From the NCBI GenBank assembly GCA_004554775.1, contig SFKI01000020.1, forward strand, positions 1 through 30,682: 30,682 nt of DNA. The letters are read 5' to 3'. This DNA comes from Subdoligranulum variabile. Its GTDB lineage: Bacteria; Bacillota; Clostridia; Oscillospirales; Ruminococcaceae. A program made the translations under genes and the position numbers. The notes beneath the pieces are model-generated. The model saw only the letters and a program-made list of their open reading frames with translations, was not told the origin of the DNA and did no database searches. Positions 15,022-23,309 of this stretch are shown piece by piece (within the stretch, counting starts at the first letter, position 1; every line of letters starts with the position of its first letter).

Positions 15022-16077
15022 ATGTTTGCATTACAAACGATCCTGTTTTTTGCCTTGATGCTGCTGGTGCCTGTGGGGCTGGGCAAGCTGGTTTTCCCGG
15101 ATAAGGCAATACACTCCCCGCTGGTGTATCTGGTGGGGCTGTGTGCGGCCTTTGCGGCATACCAGATCCTGGTTCTGCCGTGCAGCCTGGTGTTCAATAC
15201 AACGCTGACGTTTGCCACGGCGCTTTGGGCCATCCCGGTCGCCGCGCTCTCCCTGTATGGGTGGGTAAAAACCGTCCGCCGGAACAGCTGGCTGCCCAAC
15301 GGCAAACTGCACTTTACTAAAAAAGGGACCTTGCTTTTGTTGCTGGTGCTGCTGGTGCTGTTCGTAGAAGTGGGCCGTGCCGTGACAGGCCTGGTTGTAA
15401 ACGGTGATGATTCCGACTACTGCGCCCAGGCAACGACGGCGCTGTATACAAACTCGATCAACCATTACGAACCGCAGACTGGTACGCCGATGGCACCGCT
15501 GGATCAGATCGAGCCGCATCACAAAATTTCGCTTTGGGCAATTCTGTGGGCGTCCATGACCCAACTGGTCGGCATCCATCCGGCCATTTTGATGCGCACG
15601 TTTTTGCCGATCTTTATGATCCCGGGCGCTTATGCGGCTGTATATCTGCTGTTTAAGGAACTTTTTGATGATAACACAGAAAAAGCCCTGACAGCGGTGT
15701 TTTTCTTGGAAGTGGCTTATGAGGTCATGAGCTGCAACGACGGTATGCAGCAGTGGTGGCTTATTCTGGTAAGCTGGTTCGGCAAAAGTGTGATTCCCAA
15801 CATGCTCTGCCCGCTGCTGGTATATCTGGTGCTTAGCGTGCAGAAAAAGCCCGGCAAAAACAGCGAGGCCCGCCTGTGGATCGCTATTGCATTGGTGGTG
15901 TGGGCTGGCTGCCTGGCCGGGGCTTCGGCCTTTACGATGATGCCGTTCCTGCTGGGTGTATTCGGCTTGGTGCAGCTTGTTCGGGAGCGGGACGTGCTTT
16001 TCTGTGTGAAGCTGGGATGCTGCATTGTGCCGTGCGTAGCCTTACTGCTTTCAAGCTATGCGGATAAAATCCTCTGA
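15022..16077 (+). CDS. DUF6077-like polytopic membrane protein, probably the N-terminal part of a split gene
   Basis: 351 residues with about eight hydrophobic helices. A loop after the third or fourth helix carries NGDDSDYCAQATTALYTNSINHYEP, an acidic motif in the position where GT-C glycosyltransferases hold their catalytic acid. MQQWWLILVSWFGKSVIPNM follows. Overall it resembles DUF6077 membrane proteins of surface polysaccharide loci, whose biochemical role is unknown. GTGGAG precedes the ATG. The frame ends in YADKIL just where the next open frame begins. Adding one A to the run at 16066-16069 joins both into a continuous protein of about 618 residues. If so, this is the membrane half of a broken gene. 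Confidence 0.65.
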   Translation: MFALQTILFFALMLLVPVGLGKLVFPDKAIHSPLVYLVGLCAAFAAYQILVLPCSLVFNTTLTFATALWAIPVAALSLYGWVKTVRRNSWLPNGKLHFTKKGTLLLLLVLLVLFVEVGRAVTGLVVNGDDSDYCAQATTALYTNSINHYEPQTGTPMAPLDQIEPHHKISLWAILWASMTQLVGIHPAILMRTFLPIFMIPGAYAAVYLLFKELFDDNTEKALTAVFFLEVAYEVMSCNDGMQQWWLILVSWFGKSVIPNMLCPLLVYLVLSVQKKPGKNSEARLWIAIALVVWAGCLAGASAFTMMPFLLGVFGLVQLVRERDVLFCVKLGCCIVPCVALLLSSYADKIL

Positions 16078-16091
16078 TAAGGTACGAAAAA

Positions 16092-16877
16092 ATGAGTGTA
16101 TTGAAACAATTTCTTGATGGTTCCTTTCGAATCTTTGATGCCGCTACCCTGAAGGGCTTTTACTTTCTGCCTTTTCTGGCGGCAAGCCTGTATCTGTTGA
16201 TTTCTGAGGACGAGCAGCACAAGCGCTTCAACCGCAGAATGTTGGTGCCATGTGCAGTTGGCTTTGTGCTTTTGATGTCCCCGCTTTTCGGGCGGATGGC
16301 CATGAGCCATAGTACTGACCAGATGACGCGCTTTTACTGGACGATTCCGTTTGGCGTGGTCGTGATCTACTGCTTTGTGGAAATTTTGTACTGCATCCGC
16401 CGGCCTCTTACCAAAGTGGTGGTCCTTTGCGTGGCCGTTCTGGGGCTGATGTGCTTCAGCCGCCAGGACAATCTGACCGCACCGAAAGTCGGCCAGGGCT
16501 GGCCGTATGTCAAGGCGGAAAACCTGTACAAACTGCCCAACGAGGTTTACGAGGTCTGCAATATCATCCGTGACCAGCAAAACGGGGAAGAATGCTATGC
16601 AGTGATGCCCCATGCGCTGGCCATGAATGCCCGGCAGTATGATGCCAGCATTTTAATGCCTTACGGCTCTTATCGCCGGGAAGAATCTGATATTTTCCAA
16701 ACCATCAATGCGGATGAGATCAACCTGAACGATGTGGCGCAGCTTGCGCAGACAGAAAACTGGGATTATATTGTGCTGGAACAGGAAAAGATCACGGGCG
16801 GCCAGCTCCCAGACTATGCGGAGCTGGCTACCGTGCCGTGCGGTGAAATCACCTATGTGATCTATCAGCATCGGTAA
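16092..16877 (+). CDS. Continuation of the DUF6077-like protein (C-terminal helices and soluble domain)
   Basis: 261 residues: three or four hydrophobic helices (about 22-38, 48-66, 80-100 and 108-125) and then a soluble domain of ~130 residues (VYEVCNIIRDQQNGEECYAV ... WDYIVLEQ ... ITYVIYQHR). No convincing ribosome binding site precedes ATG 16092 (GGTACGAAAAA). The frame is open back to 16068, reading NPLIRYEK before the Met, which fits as a continuation of 15022. The helices-then-soluble-tail layout parallels the three GT-C-like paralogues downstream. It is followed by a strong terminator. It could be translated as a separate subunit by coupling; a frameshifted single gene seems likelier. 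Confidence 0.6.
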   Translation: MSVLKQFLDGSFRIFDAATLKGFYFLPFLAASLYLLISEDEQHKRFNRRMLVPCAVGFVLLMSPLFGRMAMSHSTDQMTRFYWTIPFGVVVIYCFVEILYCIRRPLTKVVVLCVAVLGLMCFSRQDNLTAPKVGQGWPYVKAENLYKLPNEVYEVCNIIRDQQNGEECYAVMPHALAMNARQYDASILMPYGSYRREESDIFQTINADEINLNDVAQLAQTENWDYIVLEQEKITGGQLPDYAELATVPCGEITYVIYQHR

Positions 16878-16882
16878 AACAC

Positions 16883-16922
16883 AAAGAGGGGGGCCGCTGC
16901 CTGGGCAGCGCCCCCCTCTTTT
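16883..16922 (+). terminator. Terminator before the glycosylation operon
   Basis: A very GC-rich stem (AAAGAGGGGGGC...GCTGC with GCAGC-GCCCCCCTCTTT, one unpaired C) closes a CTGG tetraloop and ends in TTTT. Confidence 0.88.
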
Positions 16923-16954
16923 ACTGTAAGTGGACGAAAAAGGGCAGGCGCTTC

Positions 16955-16983
16955 TTGTGAAAATGCCCGGAATATGCTATACT
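16955..16983 (+). promoter_or_regulatory. Promoter of the surface glycosylation operon
   Basis: TTGTGA at 16955-16960, a 17-base spacer and TATACT at 16978-16983. It is the only clear promoter before the tightly packed genes 17027-24951. Confidence 0.65.
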
Positions 16984-17026
16984 ATCTAATAAGTATCGAA
17001 TTTTGTAAGGAAAGAGGGCTTTTGCC

Positions 17027-18157
17027 ATGATCCCTTTTAATGTGCCCCCTTGCGTGGGGAACGAATTGGAATATGTCAAGCAGGCCATCGACGCGCATAA
17101 AATTTGCGGCGACGGTGCCTTTACCAAGATGTGCAACAGCTGGCTGGAAGAACGCTTCCACGCCCAGAAAGTGCTGCTGACCACCAGTGGCACCACCGCG
17201 CTGGATATGGCTATGCTGCTATGCGGTCTCCAGCCGGGGGACGAGGTCATTCTGCCCAGCTTTACCTTCTCCAGCACTGCCACGGCGGCTGTGCTGGCGG
17301 GAGCCAAGCTGGTGTTTGTCGATGTCCGCCCCGATACGATGAACATTGATGAAACCAAGATCGAAGCCGCCATCACAGACAAGACCAAGGTCATTGTGGC
17401 CATGCACTACGCCGGTGTCGCCTGCGAGATGGACACCATCATGGACATTGCCCGCCGCCACAACCTGATGGTGGTCGAGGATGCCGCCCAGGGCGTGATG
17501 AGCAGCTACAAGGGCAAGGCACTGGGTACCATTGGCGATTTTGGCTGCTACTCTTTCCACGAGACGAAAAACTACTCGATGGGCGAGGGCGGCGCGCTGG
17601 TCATCAACAACCCCGATTATAACGAGCGCGCGGAGATCATGCGCGAAAAAGGCACCAACCGCGCCAAGTTCTTCCGCGGCCAGGTGGACAAGTACACCTG
17701 GGTCGATTTTGGCGACAGCTACCTGCCCAGTGAGCTGAATGCCGCCTACCTGTGGGCGCAGTTGCTGCATGCCGACGAGATCAACGAGAACCGTCTCGCC
17801 AGCTGGCACCGCTACCGCGAGGCGTTCCAGCCGCTGGTGGATGCGGGTAAGATCGAGTTGCAGCACATCCCCGAAGGCTGCACCCACAACGCTCACATGT
17901 TCTACCTGAAGTGCAAGGACCTGGCCGAACGCACTGAGTTCATCCGCTTCTTGAAAGAGAATGACATTTTGGCGGTGTTCCATTACATTCCGCTGCACTC
18001 GGCCCCGGCGGGCGAGAAGTTCGGCCGTTTTGACGGCGAGGACGTCTACACCACCGCAGAGAGTGAACGTCTGGTGCGTCTGCCCATGTATTACGGCCTG
18101 ACCGAAGCTGACCAGAGCAAGGTCATTGCCAAAGTGCTGGAGTTCTATGAAAAGTAA
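17027..18157 (+). CDS. WecE/RffA-type dTDP-4-amino-4,6-dideoxygalactose transaminase
   Basis: This 376-residue DegT/DnrJ/EryC1 aminotransferase has the same length as E. coli WecE (from memory) and reads like it throughout: MIPFNVPPCVGNELEY, CGDGAFT, PGDEVILPSFTFSSTATA, VRPDTMNIDETKIEAAITDK, HYAGVACEMDTIM, FRGQVDKYTW and FHYIPLHSAPAGEKFGRF. The PLP lysine is K181 in SFHETKNYS. The family transfers an amino group from glutamate to dTDP-4-keto-6-deoxyglucose, giving dTDP-4-amino-4,6-dideoxygalactose. GAAAGAGGG precedes the ATG. The next gene starts inside its last codons. RmlA and RmlB, which would make the substrate, are not in the window. Confidence 0.93.
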   Translation: MIPFNVPPCVGNELEYVKQAIDAHKICGDGAFTKMCNSWLEERFHAQKVLLTTSGTTALDMAMLLCGLQPGDEVILPSFTFSSTATAAVLAGAKLVFVDVRPDTMNIDETKIEAAITDKTKVIVAMHYAGVACEMDTIMDIARRHNLMVVEDAAQGVMSSYKGKALGTIGDFGCYSFHETKNYSMGEGGALVINNPDYNERAEIMREKGTNRAKFFRGQVDKYTWVDFGDSYLPSELNAAYLWAQLLHADEINENRLASWHRYREAFQPLVDAGKIELQHIPEGCTHNAHMFYLKCKDLAERTEFIRFLKENDILAVFHYIPLHSAPAGEKFGRFDGEDVYTTAESERLVRLPMYYGLTEADQSKVIAKVLEFYEK

Positions 18158-19664
18158 GGCCCTGCCCCTTTGGGCCAGGCTGGCCTGCACGGCTCTGGCG
18201 GCGCTGGCATTTTTACTGGTGTATGAGCGGCTCGTCTACGGCGTGCCGTTTGGCCAGATCTACCTGCCCGCCAGCGCGTGGAGCGACGAGGTCTACTACG
18301 TCAAGCAGCTTTCGGCAGTCGTGACCCACGGCGCGCCGCAGGGCTATTTTGGCTTTAATGAGTCTCACGCCGAGGTCGGCCGTTTTGCCGCCTGGGGGCC
18401 TGCGGTGTTTTACCTGTATGCCATCCCGGGGCTGATCTTCCGTGGACAGAACGCCTTTTTGTACTGCAACCTGTTTTTTGTGGTGGCGGGCTGGCTCTGT
18501 TTTGTGTGGGGCACCCGCCTGGACTGGAAGCGCCAGCTGCTGTTCGGTGGCGGCCTGGCCGTGCTGAACGCCCCGGTGCGGTACGTGTTCTCAGCCATGC
18601 AGGAACCATTGCACTATGCGCTGGTGCTGGCCGTGCTGGGCATGGCCGCAGGCATCCGGCGCGGGTGCAGCCACCCTCGTGCTGCCTGGGCGGCGCTGTT
18701 TGCGCTGTGCGCGGCGGCAACGCTGGTGCGGCCCTATAACGCTGTGCTGTGGCTGTTCCCACTGGTGCTGGCCTGGCCCCGCCGCAAGGCGGTGGGCGGC
18801 ACAGTGGCCGGGGCAGCAGTCTCCGCCGCCGGTACGATGCTGCTGATGAAAAAGTTTTACGCACCGTACCTTTTTACCAATGTGGATATGAACGCCGTCG
18901 ACGAGCTGCTTCATGGCCGCCTTTGGGAAGCCGCCCGCAGTGTTTACTACAAACTGTTGGGCGCGTGGCAGCAATTGGGGCAGGAGATCGGCACGGGCAC
19001 CCGCGTGGGCAGCTGCTATCTGGTGCTGCTTGCGCTGCTGCTTATCACGCTGGTATGTGTTATTTGGAACGCCGTACACAAACAGCCGGTGTTCTGGAAG
19101 GTCTGCGCGCTGGTGGTCACGCTGGTGGTGCTCTTCGCCCTCATGCTCATGTACCGCCCGGGCGAGGCTTCGCGCCATACGATTGTGTACGACATTTTGC
19201 TGCTGGCGGCCATGCTGGCCGAGCAGCCGCCCTTGACTGCCGCTGCGGCCTCGCTGGTGCTGGCTGCGCTGAGCGTAGCAGGCGTCCGTATGACGACCGC
19301 GCGCGGGCAGAGCGATGCTTCCACGTTTGCCATGCCATCCTACCATGCAGAATTGGCGCAGGAAGTGGCCGACTTGCAGGCCGCACTGACCGAGAGCCAG
19401 GCCCGCATTACGGGCAATGACCCGTGGGACCGCGTCTGCGCGTATGCGCTGTACGGCGGCAGCCATTTTGGTATGCTGTACGCCGTGCCCGATGGCATGG
19501 GCCTGCAATTTGACGAAGATGCGTATCTTATGGATCCCGTCAACGAGATCCGTTCCCGCTATGTCATGACGAATACCGACAGCGATGTGGCCGGTTATCT
19601 GGAAGAAAACGGCTGGACGCTGCTGTACGAGGGCGCGTCCGCCGCTGTGTATGAGCGCGGCTGA
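18147..19664 (+). CDS. GT-C-like polytopic membrane protein, paralogue 1
   Basis: 505 residues from ATG 18147, which overlaps the wecE-like gene by 11 bases and has GGAG just before it. A first helix (~9-27) is followed by an extracellular loop carrying the acidic pair D47-E48 (WSDEVYYVKQLSAVV) and GAPQGYFGFNESHAEVGRF-AAWGP. About ten more helices follow, then a soluble C-terminal domain of ~110 residues ending in MGLQFDEDAYL, RSRYVMTN and AAVYERG. The acidic pair in the first extracellular loop is the GT-C catalytic signature, suggesting transfer of a lipid-linked sugar outside the membrane. I cannot name the exact family. Two further paralogues lie at 20246 and 21761. Confidence 0.7.
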   Translation: MKSKALPLWARLACTALAALAFLLVYERLVYGVPFGQIYLPASAWSDEVYYVKQLSAVVTHGAPQGYFGFNESHAEVGRFAAWGPAVFYLYAIPGLIFRGQNAFLYCNLFFVVAGWLCFVWGTRLDWKRQLLFGGGLAVLNAPVRYVFSAMQEPLHYALVLAVLGMAAGIRRGCSHPRAAWAALFALCAAATLVRPYNAVLWLFPLVLAWPRRKAVGGTVAGAAVSAAGTMLLMKKFYAPYLFTNVDMNAVDELLHGRLWEAARSVYYKLLGAWQQLGQEIGTGTRVGSCYLVLLALLLITLVCVIWNAVHKQPVFWKVCALVVTLVVLFALMLMYRPGEASRHTIVYDILLLAAMLAEQPPLTAAAASLVLAALSVAGVRMTTARGQSDASTFAMPSYHAELAQEVADLQAALTESQARITGNDPWDRVCAYALYGGSHFGMLYAVPDGMGLQFDEDAYLMDPVNEIRSRYVMTNTDSDVAGYLEENGWTLLYEGASAAVYERG

Positions 19665-19689
19665 CCGCTGCGATTGAGAGGAACCCTGT

Positions 19690-20217
19690 ATGGACAATTA
19701 CCCCACCCTGACCGGCGAAAAGGTCGTGCTGCGCCCCATTACGGACGCCGACACAGACTGCATCGTGCGCTGGCGCAACACCCCCTCGGTGCGGGATAAC
19801 TTTATCTTTCGCCAGACGTTCACCCCCGAGATGCACCGCAACTGGCTGAAAACCAAGGTCGCCACCGGCGACGTCGTGCAGTACATCATCGAGGACAAGG
19901 CCAACGGCACGCCGGTGGGCTCGGTGTACTACCGCGATGTGGACTATGATTTCAACAGCGCCGAGTACGGCATCTTCATCGGCGAGGAAAGCGCCCGCGG
20001 CAAGGGCTTTGGCACCGAGACCGCGCGCCTGTTTACCGATTTCGGCTTTGCCGCACTGGGCCTGCACCGCATCAGCCTGCGCGTGCTGGCCGAGAACACC
20101 CCCGCCCGCCGCAGCTATGCCGCCGCCGGCTTTGTCGAGGAAGGCACTTTCCGCGATATGGTGCGCCTGGACGGCGTTTACCGCGATGTGGTTTTTATGG
20201 CAAAAATTGCGCAATAA
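19690..20217 (+). CDS. GNAT N-acetyltransferase (RimJ/RimL-like), probably acting on the amino sugar
   Basis: This 175-residue GNAT protein shows all parts of the fold: LTGEKVVLRPITDADTDCIV, EYGIFIGEESARGKGFGTE (the acetyl-CoA pyrophosphate-binding loop, RGKGFG), then HRISLRVLAENTPARRSY and GFVEEGTFRDMVRLDGVYRD. The last two segments are typical of RimJ/L-like enzymes, including PseH-type sugar acetyltransferases. Its position in the operon next to a WecE-like transaminase suggests it N-acetylates the 4-amino sugar nucleotide, as WecD or FdtC do. That is inferred from context; peptide acetylation is the alternative. GAGAGGAA precedes the ATG. Confidence 0.82.
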   Translation: MDNYPTLTGEKVVLRPITDADTDCIVRWRNTPSVRDNFIFRQTFTPEMHRNWLKTKVATGDVVQYIIEDKANGTPVGSVYYRDVDYDFNSAEYGIFIGEESARGKGFGTETARLFTDFGFAALGLHRISLRVLAENTPARRSYAAAGFVEEGTFRDMVRLDGVYRDVVFMAKIAQ

Positions 20218-20245
20218 CGTATAAAAGCAGACGGAGAATACCTGT

Positions 20246-21742
20246 ATGGAAAAGTTGAAACGACTGCTGAAAAAGACGCCCCCGGTGCCGCTTGGCATCG
20301 CGGGCGCGTTGCTGTTTCTGCTGCTGTTTTACACGCTGGCGTTCCGCACCCCGCTTTGGCAGGTGTGGATGCCGCCCAATATTGATAACGACGAAGTCAT
20401 TTATAACCGCCAGGTAGTCAGTGTCATCGCGCACGGCGGACCGCTGGGGTACTTTGGCTATAACGAGGGCACGGCCGATATCGGCCGCTACGGCGCCTGG
20501 GGTCCGGTGCTCATCTGGGTCTACGGGCTGGCCGGGCACCTGTTCGGCACCAGCGTTAACACGATGTTCTGGTGCAACGTGCTGTTTTTGGCACTGGGCG
20601 TGGCCGTGTTTACGGTGGCCGCGCGGCTCAATGTCGGCCAGCAGATCTTGTGCTACGGCGGCCTGGTCTGTCTGTGGATGCCGCTGGCGGGCAGCTTCTG
20701 CGGCTCGTCCGAGGCGCTGCATTACATGCTGGCGCTGGTCATTGCCGGGGCCACGGCGGCGCTGCTGCGCGGCGGCTCCCGCTGGTGGCTGGCCCCTGCC
20801 GTGCTGGCCTGCGCGCTGGAAACGATCTTCCGCCCTTACGCGCTGCTGTTCTGGGCACTCCCGCTCGTGGCTGTCTGGGCCGATAAAAAGCGGCGCACCC
20901 TCTGCCTGGGCGGAGCAGTCGCCAGCTTTGGTGTGGCGCTTTTCTCAATGACCAAGCTGTCCGCATCCTATTTCAGCGGCGGCGGCATGGATTTCGGCGG
21001 GCTGGAGCTGCTGGCCCACGGCAAGATCGGCGAGGCCATCGTCTATGAGCTCCGGCATGCCGCCAAAGAGCTGGTGACAGCCGGAACGGATATCCCGCGT
21101 ACGTTCGCGGAAAAGACCTACATCGGCCGCGGCTGTGTGATCTTCCTCATGGTGCTGGCGGTCACGCTCGTCTGCTTTGTGCTGGACCGCCGCGCGCACC
21201 GCGCCAGCCCCCTGAAAGCCTGCGCGCTGGGCTGTACGGGCATCATTGCGCTGGTGCTGGTGTTTATGTACAACATTGCGCCGCGCCACCTGATGCTGCT
21301 GGCCATTCTGCTGCTGGCGGCCACGGTGGTGGAGGATGCCGCCCGGGGCATCGTCTGGCTGCCGGTGCTGGCCGTGGTGCTGCTGCCCATCAACGTCGAG
21401 CGCAGCACACTCTCGACTTATTTTGACGAGATGGGCAGCCAGATCACGGCGGTGGAATCCGCCCTGCAAACCAGCATGGACGCCCGCGCCAGCACCGACC
21501 CGTGGGATAACACGCTGGCCTACGCCTACGCAGACGATGTGTTCCACGGCTATCTCTACGCTGTACCGGCCGGAATGGGTATTGAGTTCGATATGAACAC
21601 CTACATCGCCGACCCGGACGAAACGATCCGCTCGCGCTATGCGATGGTCAACCACGGCACCGCCGCCGAAGGCCGCCTGCAAGCGGACGGCTGGCAGCCA
21701 CTTGTCTCGACCGACGACCTGATCGTGTATGAGCGACCGTAA
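20246..21742 (+). CDS. GT-C-like polytopic membrane protein, paralogue 2
   Basis: 498 residues with the same plan as 18147: a first helix (~15-33), then NDEVIYNRQVVSV with D49-E50, GPLGYFGYNEGTADIGRYG-AWGP, about ten helices, and a soluble tail (MGIEFDMNTYIADPDE, IRSRYAMVN, GWQPL, LIVYERP). Conserved between paralogues are the DE pair, the HG-P-GYFGYNE block, the WGP motif and the IRSRY...VYER tail. ACGGAG precedes the ATG. Codon use is GC-rich throughout. The last 140 bases of shared sequence (21596-21735) are almost identical to those of the next gene. Confidence 0.7.
   Translation: MEKLKRLLKKTPPVPLGIAGALLFLLLFYTLAFRTPLWQVWMPPNIDNDEVIYNRQVVSVIAHGGPLGYFGYNEGTADIGRYGAWGPVLIWVYGLAGHLFGTSVNTMFWCNVLFLALGVAVFTVAARLNVGQQILCYGGLVCLWMPLAGSFCGSSEALHYMLALVIAGATAALLRGGSRWWLAPAVLACALETIFRPYALLFWALPLVAVWADKKRRTLCLGGAVASFGVALFSMTKLSASYFSGGGMDFGGLELLAHGKIGEAIVYELRHAAKELVTAGTDIPRTFAEKTYIGRGCVIFLMVLAVTLVCFVLDRRAHRASPLKACALGCTGIIALVLVFMYNIAPRHLMLLAILLLAATVVEDAARGIVWLPVLAVVLLPINVERSTLSTYFDEMGSQITAVESALQTSMDARASTDPWDNTLAYAYADDVFHGYLYAVPAGMGIEFDMNTYIADPDETIRSRYAMVNHGTAAEGRLQADGWQPLVSTDDLIVYERP
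21596..21735 (+). repeat. 140-base direct repeat in the 3' end of paralogue 2
   Basis: Matches 23141-23280 over 140 bases with only two mismatches (C/G in the Gly-Thr codon pair, G/C in the Gly/Ala codon after GCCGAAG). It encodes the last part of the C-terminal domain in both genes. Confidence 0.9.
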
Positions 21743-21760
21743 AGGAGAGGAAAAGCAGAA

Positions 21761-23296
21761 ATGAAATTTGAACAAATAAGGAGTAAGCGCTGGGGGCGGT
21801 TACTGCTTTTTGCGTTCTGTGCAGTCCTCTTTCTTTTGGCAGTTTTTTTAATTGCTTATCGTGATTCAATTATGGCAGGAATTTGGTTCCCGACGAGTAC
21901 AAACAGTGATGAGGTGATTTATAACCGCCAACTGGTGAGTGTTCTGAAAGCTGGATGCCCGCAAGGCTATTTTGGGTATAATGAGAGCCATGCGGTGATT
22001 GGCACGTTTTCAACTTGGGGCCCATTGGTGATTTGGCTGTATGCAATTCCGGGCTTCTTCTTGGGTGCAGGCTATAACACAATGTTCTGGTGCAATCTGC
22101 TTTTTGCTGTATTGACATGGGTCGTGCTGGCAGGTCGTTTAAGCAAAAGGCAGCAATTTGCATTTGCGGTTGTTTTACTTTGCTTGTGGATACCATTGCG
22201 ACAAACTTTTACAGCTACGTCGGAACCACTGCATTTCTTTTTGTTGGCGTGTGTGGTTAGTGGTTCACTGGCGGCAATGCAAGGCAGCCGTAAAGGAGAA
22301 GTCGCAGCGTTAGTGGCTAGCGCGCTGGATACAATGATTCGCCCCTATGGGGTAATCCTTTTTCTCTTTCCGATGGCATGCGGCTGGAAAAAGCCAAAGA
22401 AGGGTCGCCGCATTGCAGTAATCGCACTTTTTGCGATGGCAGCAACAATGTTTTCACTGTGGTCTATGAATCAGCTCTCTGTGCCGTATGGTGAGCAGGC
22501 TTTAGATTTTACTATTTTTGAAAAAGCAGCACATCTGGACATCCTAGGGGCAGTTCGTTACTTTTTTGAAAAGTTGTGCATTGCCTGCCGGACACTGTAT
22601 AATGATTATATATGCCCTACTAAATGGGGTGGCGCAGAACAGTACATAGCGGATGTAACACACGGCTTCCTACGAGTGGTTGCTCTGACGATTGTTACGA
22701 TAGGGCTATGTATATATGATATAATAAAAAAGAGGCCTATTTGTTTCAAATTGTGCGGTCTTGTTTGTGCGCTTACAGTACTGCTTGCCATTTTAGTGCT
22801 GTATGATCCGGTTCAGCTGCGCCGCTATGCGGCTTTTATATGCGTGCTTTTGCTGATGGCGTCTGTTGTGGAAAACGATGCAATAGTGATTGCATGTGTG
22901 CCGTTAGCATTATTGCTTGTTTATCCTACAGGTTTTGTGCATAATGAAGGACTGCCTGCTTATGATGCAGAGATGGATGTACAGATGCAGCAAGTTACCG
23001 CAGCGCTGGAAGAAAGCCAAATGCAGCTTGTCCAAGACGGCACAACAGCTTGGGACCATACACTGACCTTTGGCTATGGCGATGTGGATTATGGTTATCT
23101 TTATGCTGTCCCCGCAGGGATGGGTATTGAGTTTGACTGGAACACCTACATCGCCGACCCGGACGAAACGATCCGCTCGCGCTATGCGATGGTCAACCAC
23201 GGGACCGCCGCCGAAGCCCGCCTGCAAGCGGACGGCTGGCAGCCACTTGTCTCGACCGACGACCTGATCGTGTATGAGCGGGCCAATCCCCAATAA
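21761..23296 (+). CDS. GT-C-like polytopic membrane protein, paralogue 3 (chimeric)
   Basis: 511 residues, same plan: a first helix (~14-32), NSDEVIYNRQLVSVL with D50-E51, GYFGYNESHAVIG, STWGP, about ten helices, then a soluble tail ending IRSRYAMVN...LIVYERANPQ. Up to ~23140 the gene is clearly AT-richer than its neighbours and uses codons such as TTA, ATA and ACA freely. The last ~140 bases switch abruptly to GC-rich sequence copied from paralogue 2. AAAGGAGAGG precedes the ATG. This pattern indicates a horizontally acquired allele whose end was replaced by recombination with the neighbouring gene. A different acceptor or sugar specificity is plausible. Confidence 0.7.
   Translation: MKFEQIRSKRWGRLLLFAFCAVLFLLAVFLIAYRDSIMAGIWFPTSTNSDEVIYNRQLVSVLKAGCPQGYFGYNESHAVIGTFSTWGPLVIWLYAIPGFFLGAGYNTMFWCNLLFAVLTWVVLAGRLSKRQQFAFAVVLLCLWIPLRQTFTATSEPLHFFLLACVVSGSLAAMQGSRKGEVAALVASALDTMIRPYGVILFLFPMACGWKKPKKGRRIAVIALFAMAATMFSLWSMNQLSVPYGEQALDFTIFEKAAHLDILGAVRYFFEKLCIACRTLYNDYICPTKWGGAEQYIADVTHGFLRVVALTIVTIGLCIYDIIKKRPICFKLCGLVCALTVLLAILVLYDPVQLRRYAAFICVLLLMASVVENDAIVIACVPLALLLVYPTGFVHNEGLPAYDAEMDVQMQQVTAALEESQMQLVQDGTTAWDHTLTFGYGDVDYGYLYAVPAGMGIEFDWNTYIADPDETIRSRYAMVNHGTAAEARLQADGWQPLVSTDDLIVYERANPQ
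23141..23280 (+). repeat. 140-base direct repeat in the 3' end of paralogue 3
   Basis: Second copy of 21596-21735 (two mismatches). The left boundary coincides with the change from AT-rich to GC-rich codon use. Confidence 0.9.
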
Positions 23297-23309
23297 AAGG
23301 ATGAAAACC

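Noticed and set aside
18591..19697. Long minus-strand frames opposite the glycosylation genes (also 17219-18190, 20945-21775, 23193-24233)
   Set aside because: All are His/Gln/Arg-rich antisense readings of GC-rich genes without start signals or recognisable folds.
23274..23309. GT2 start at 23274 or 23301
   Set aside because: The first lies inside the previous gene with no site, and the second touches the AAAAGG motif; 23310 has correct spacing.
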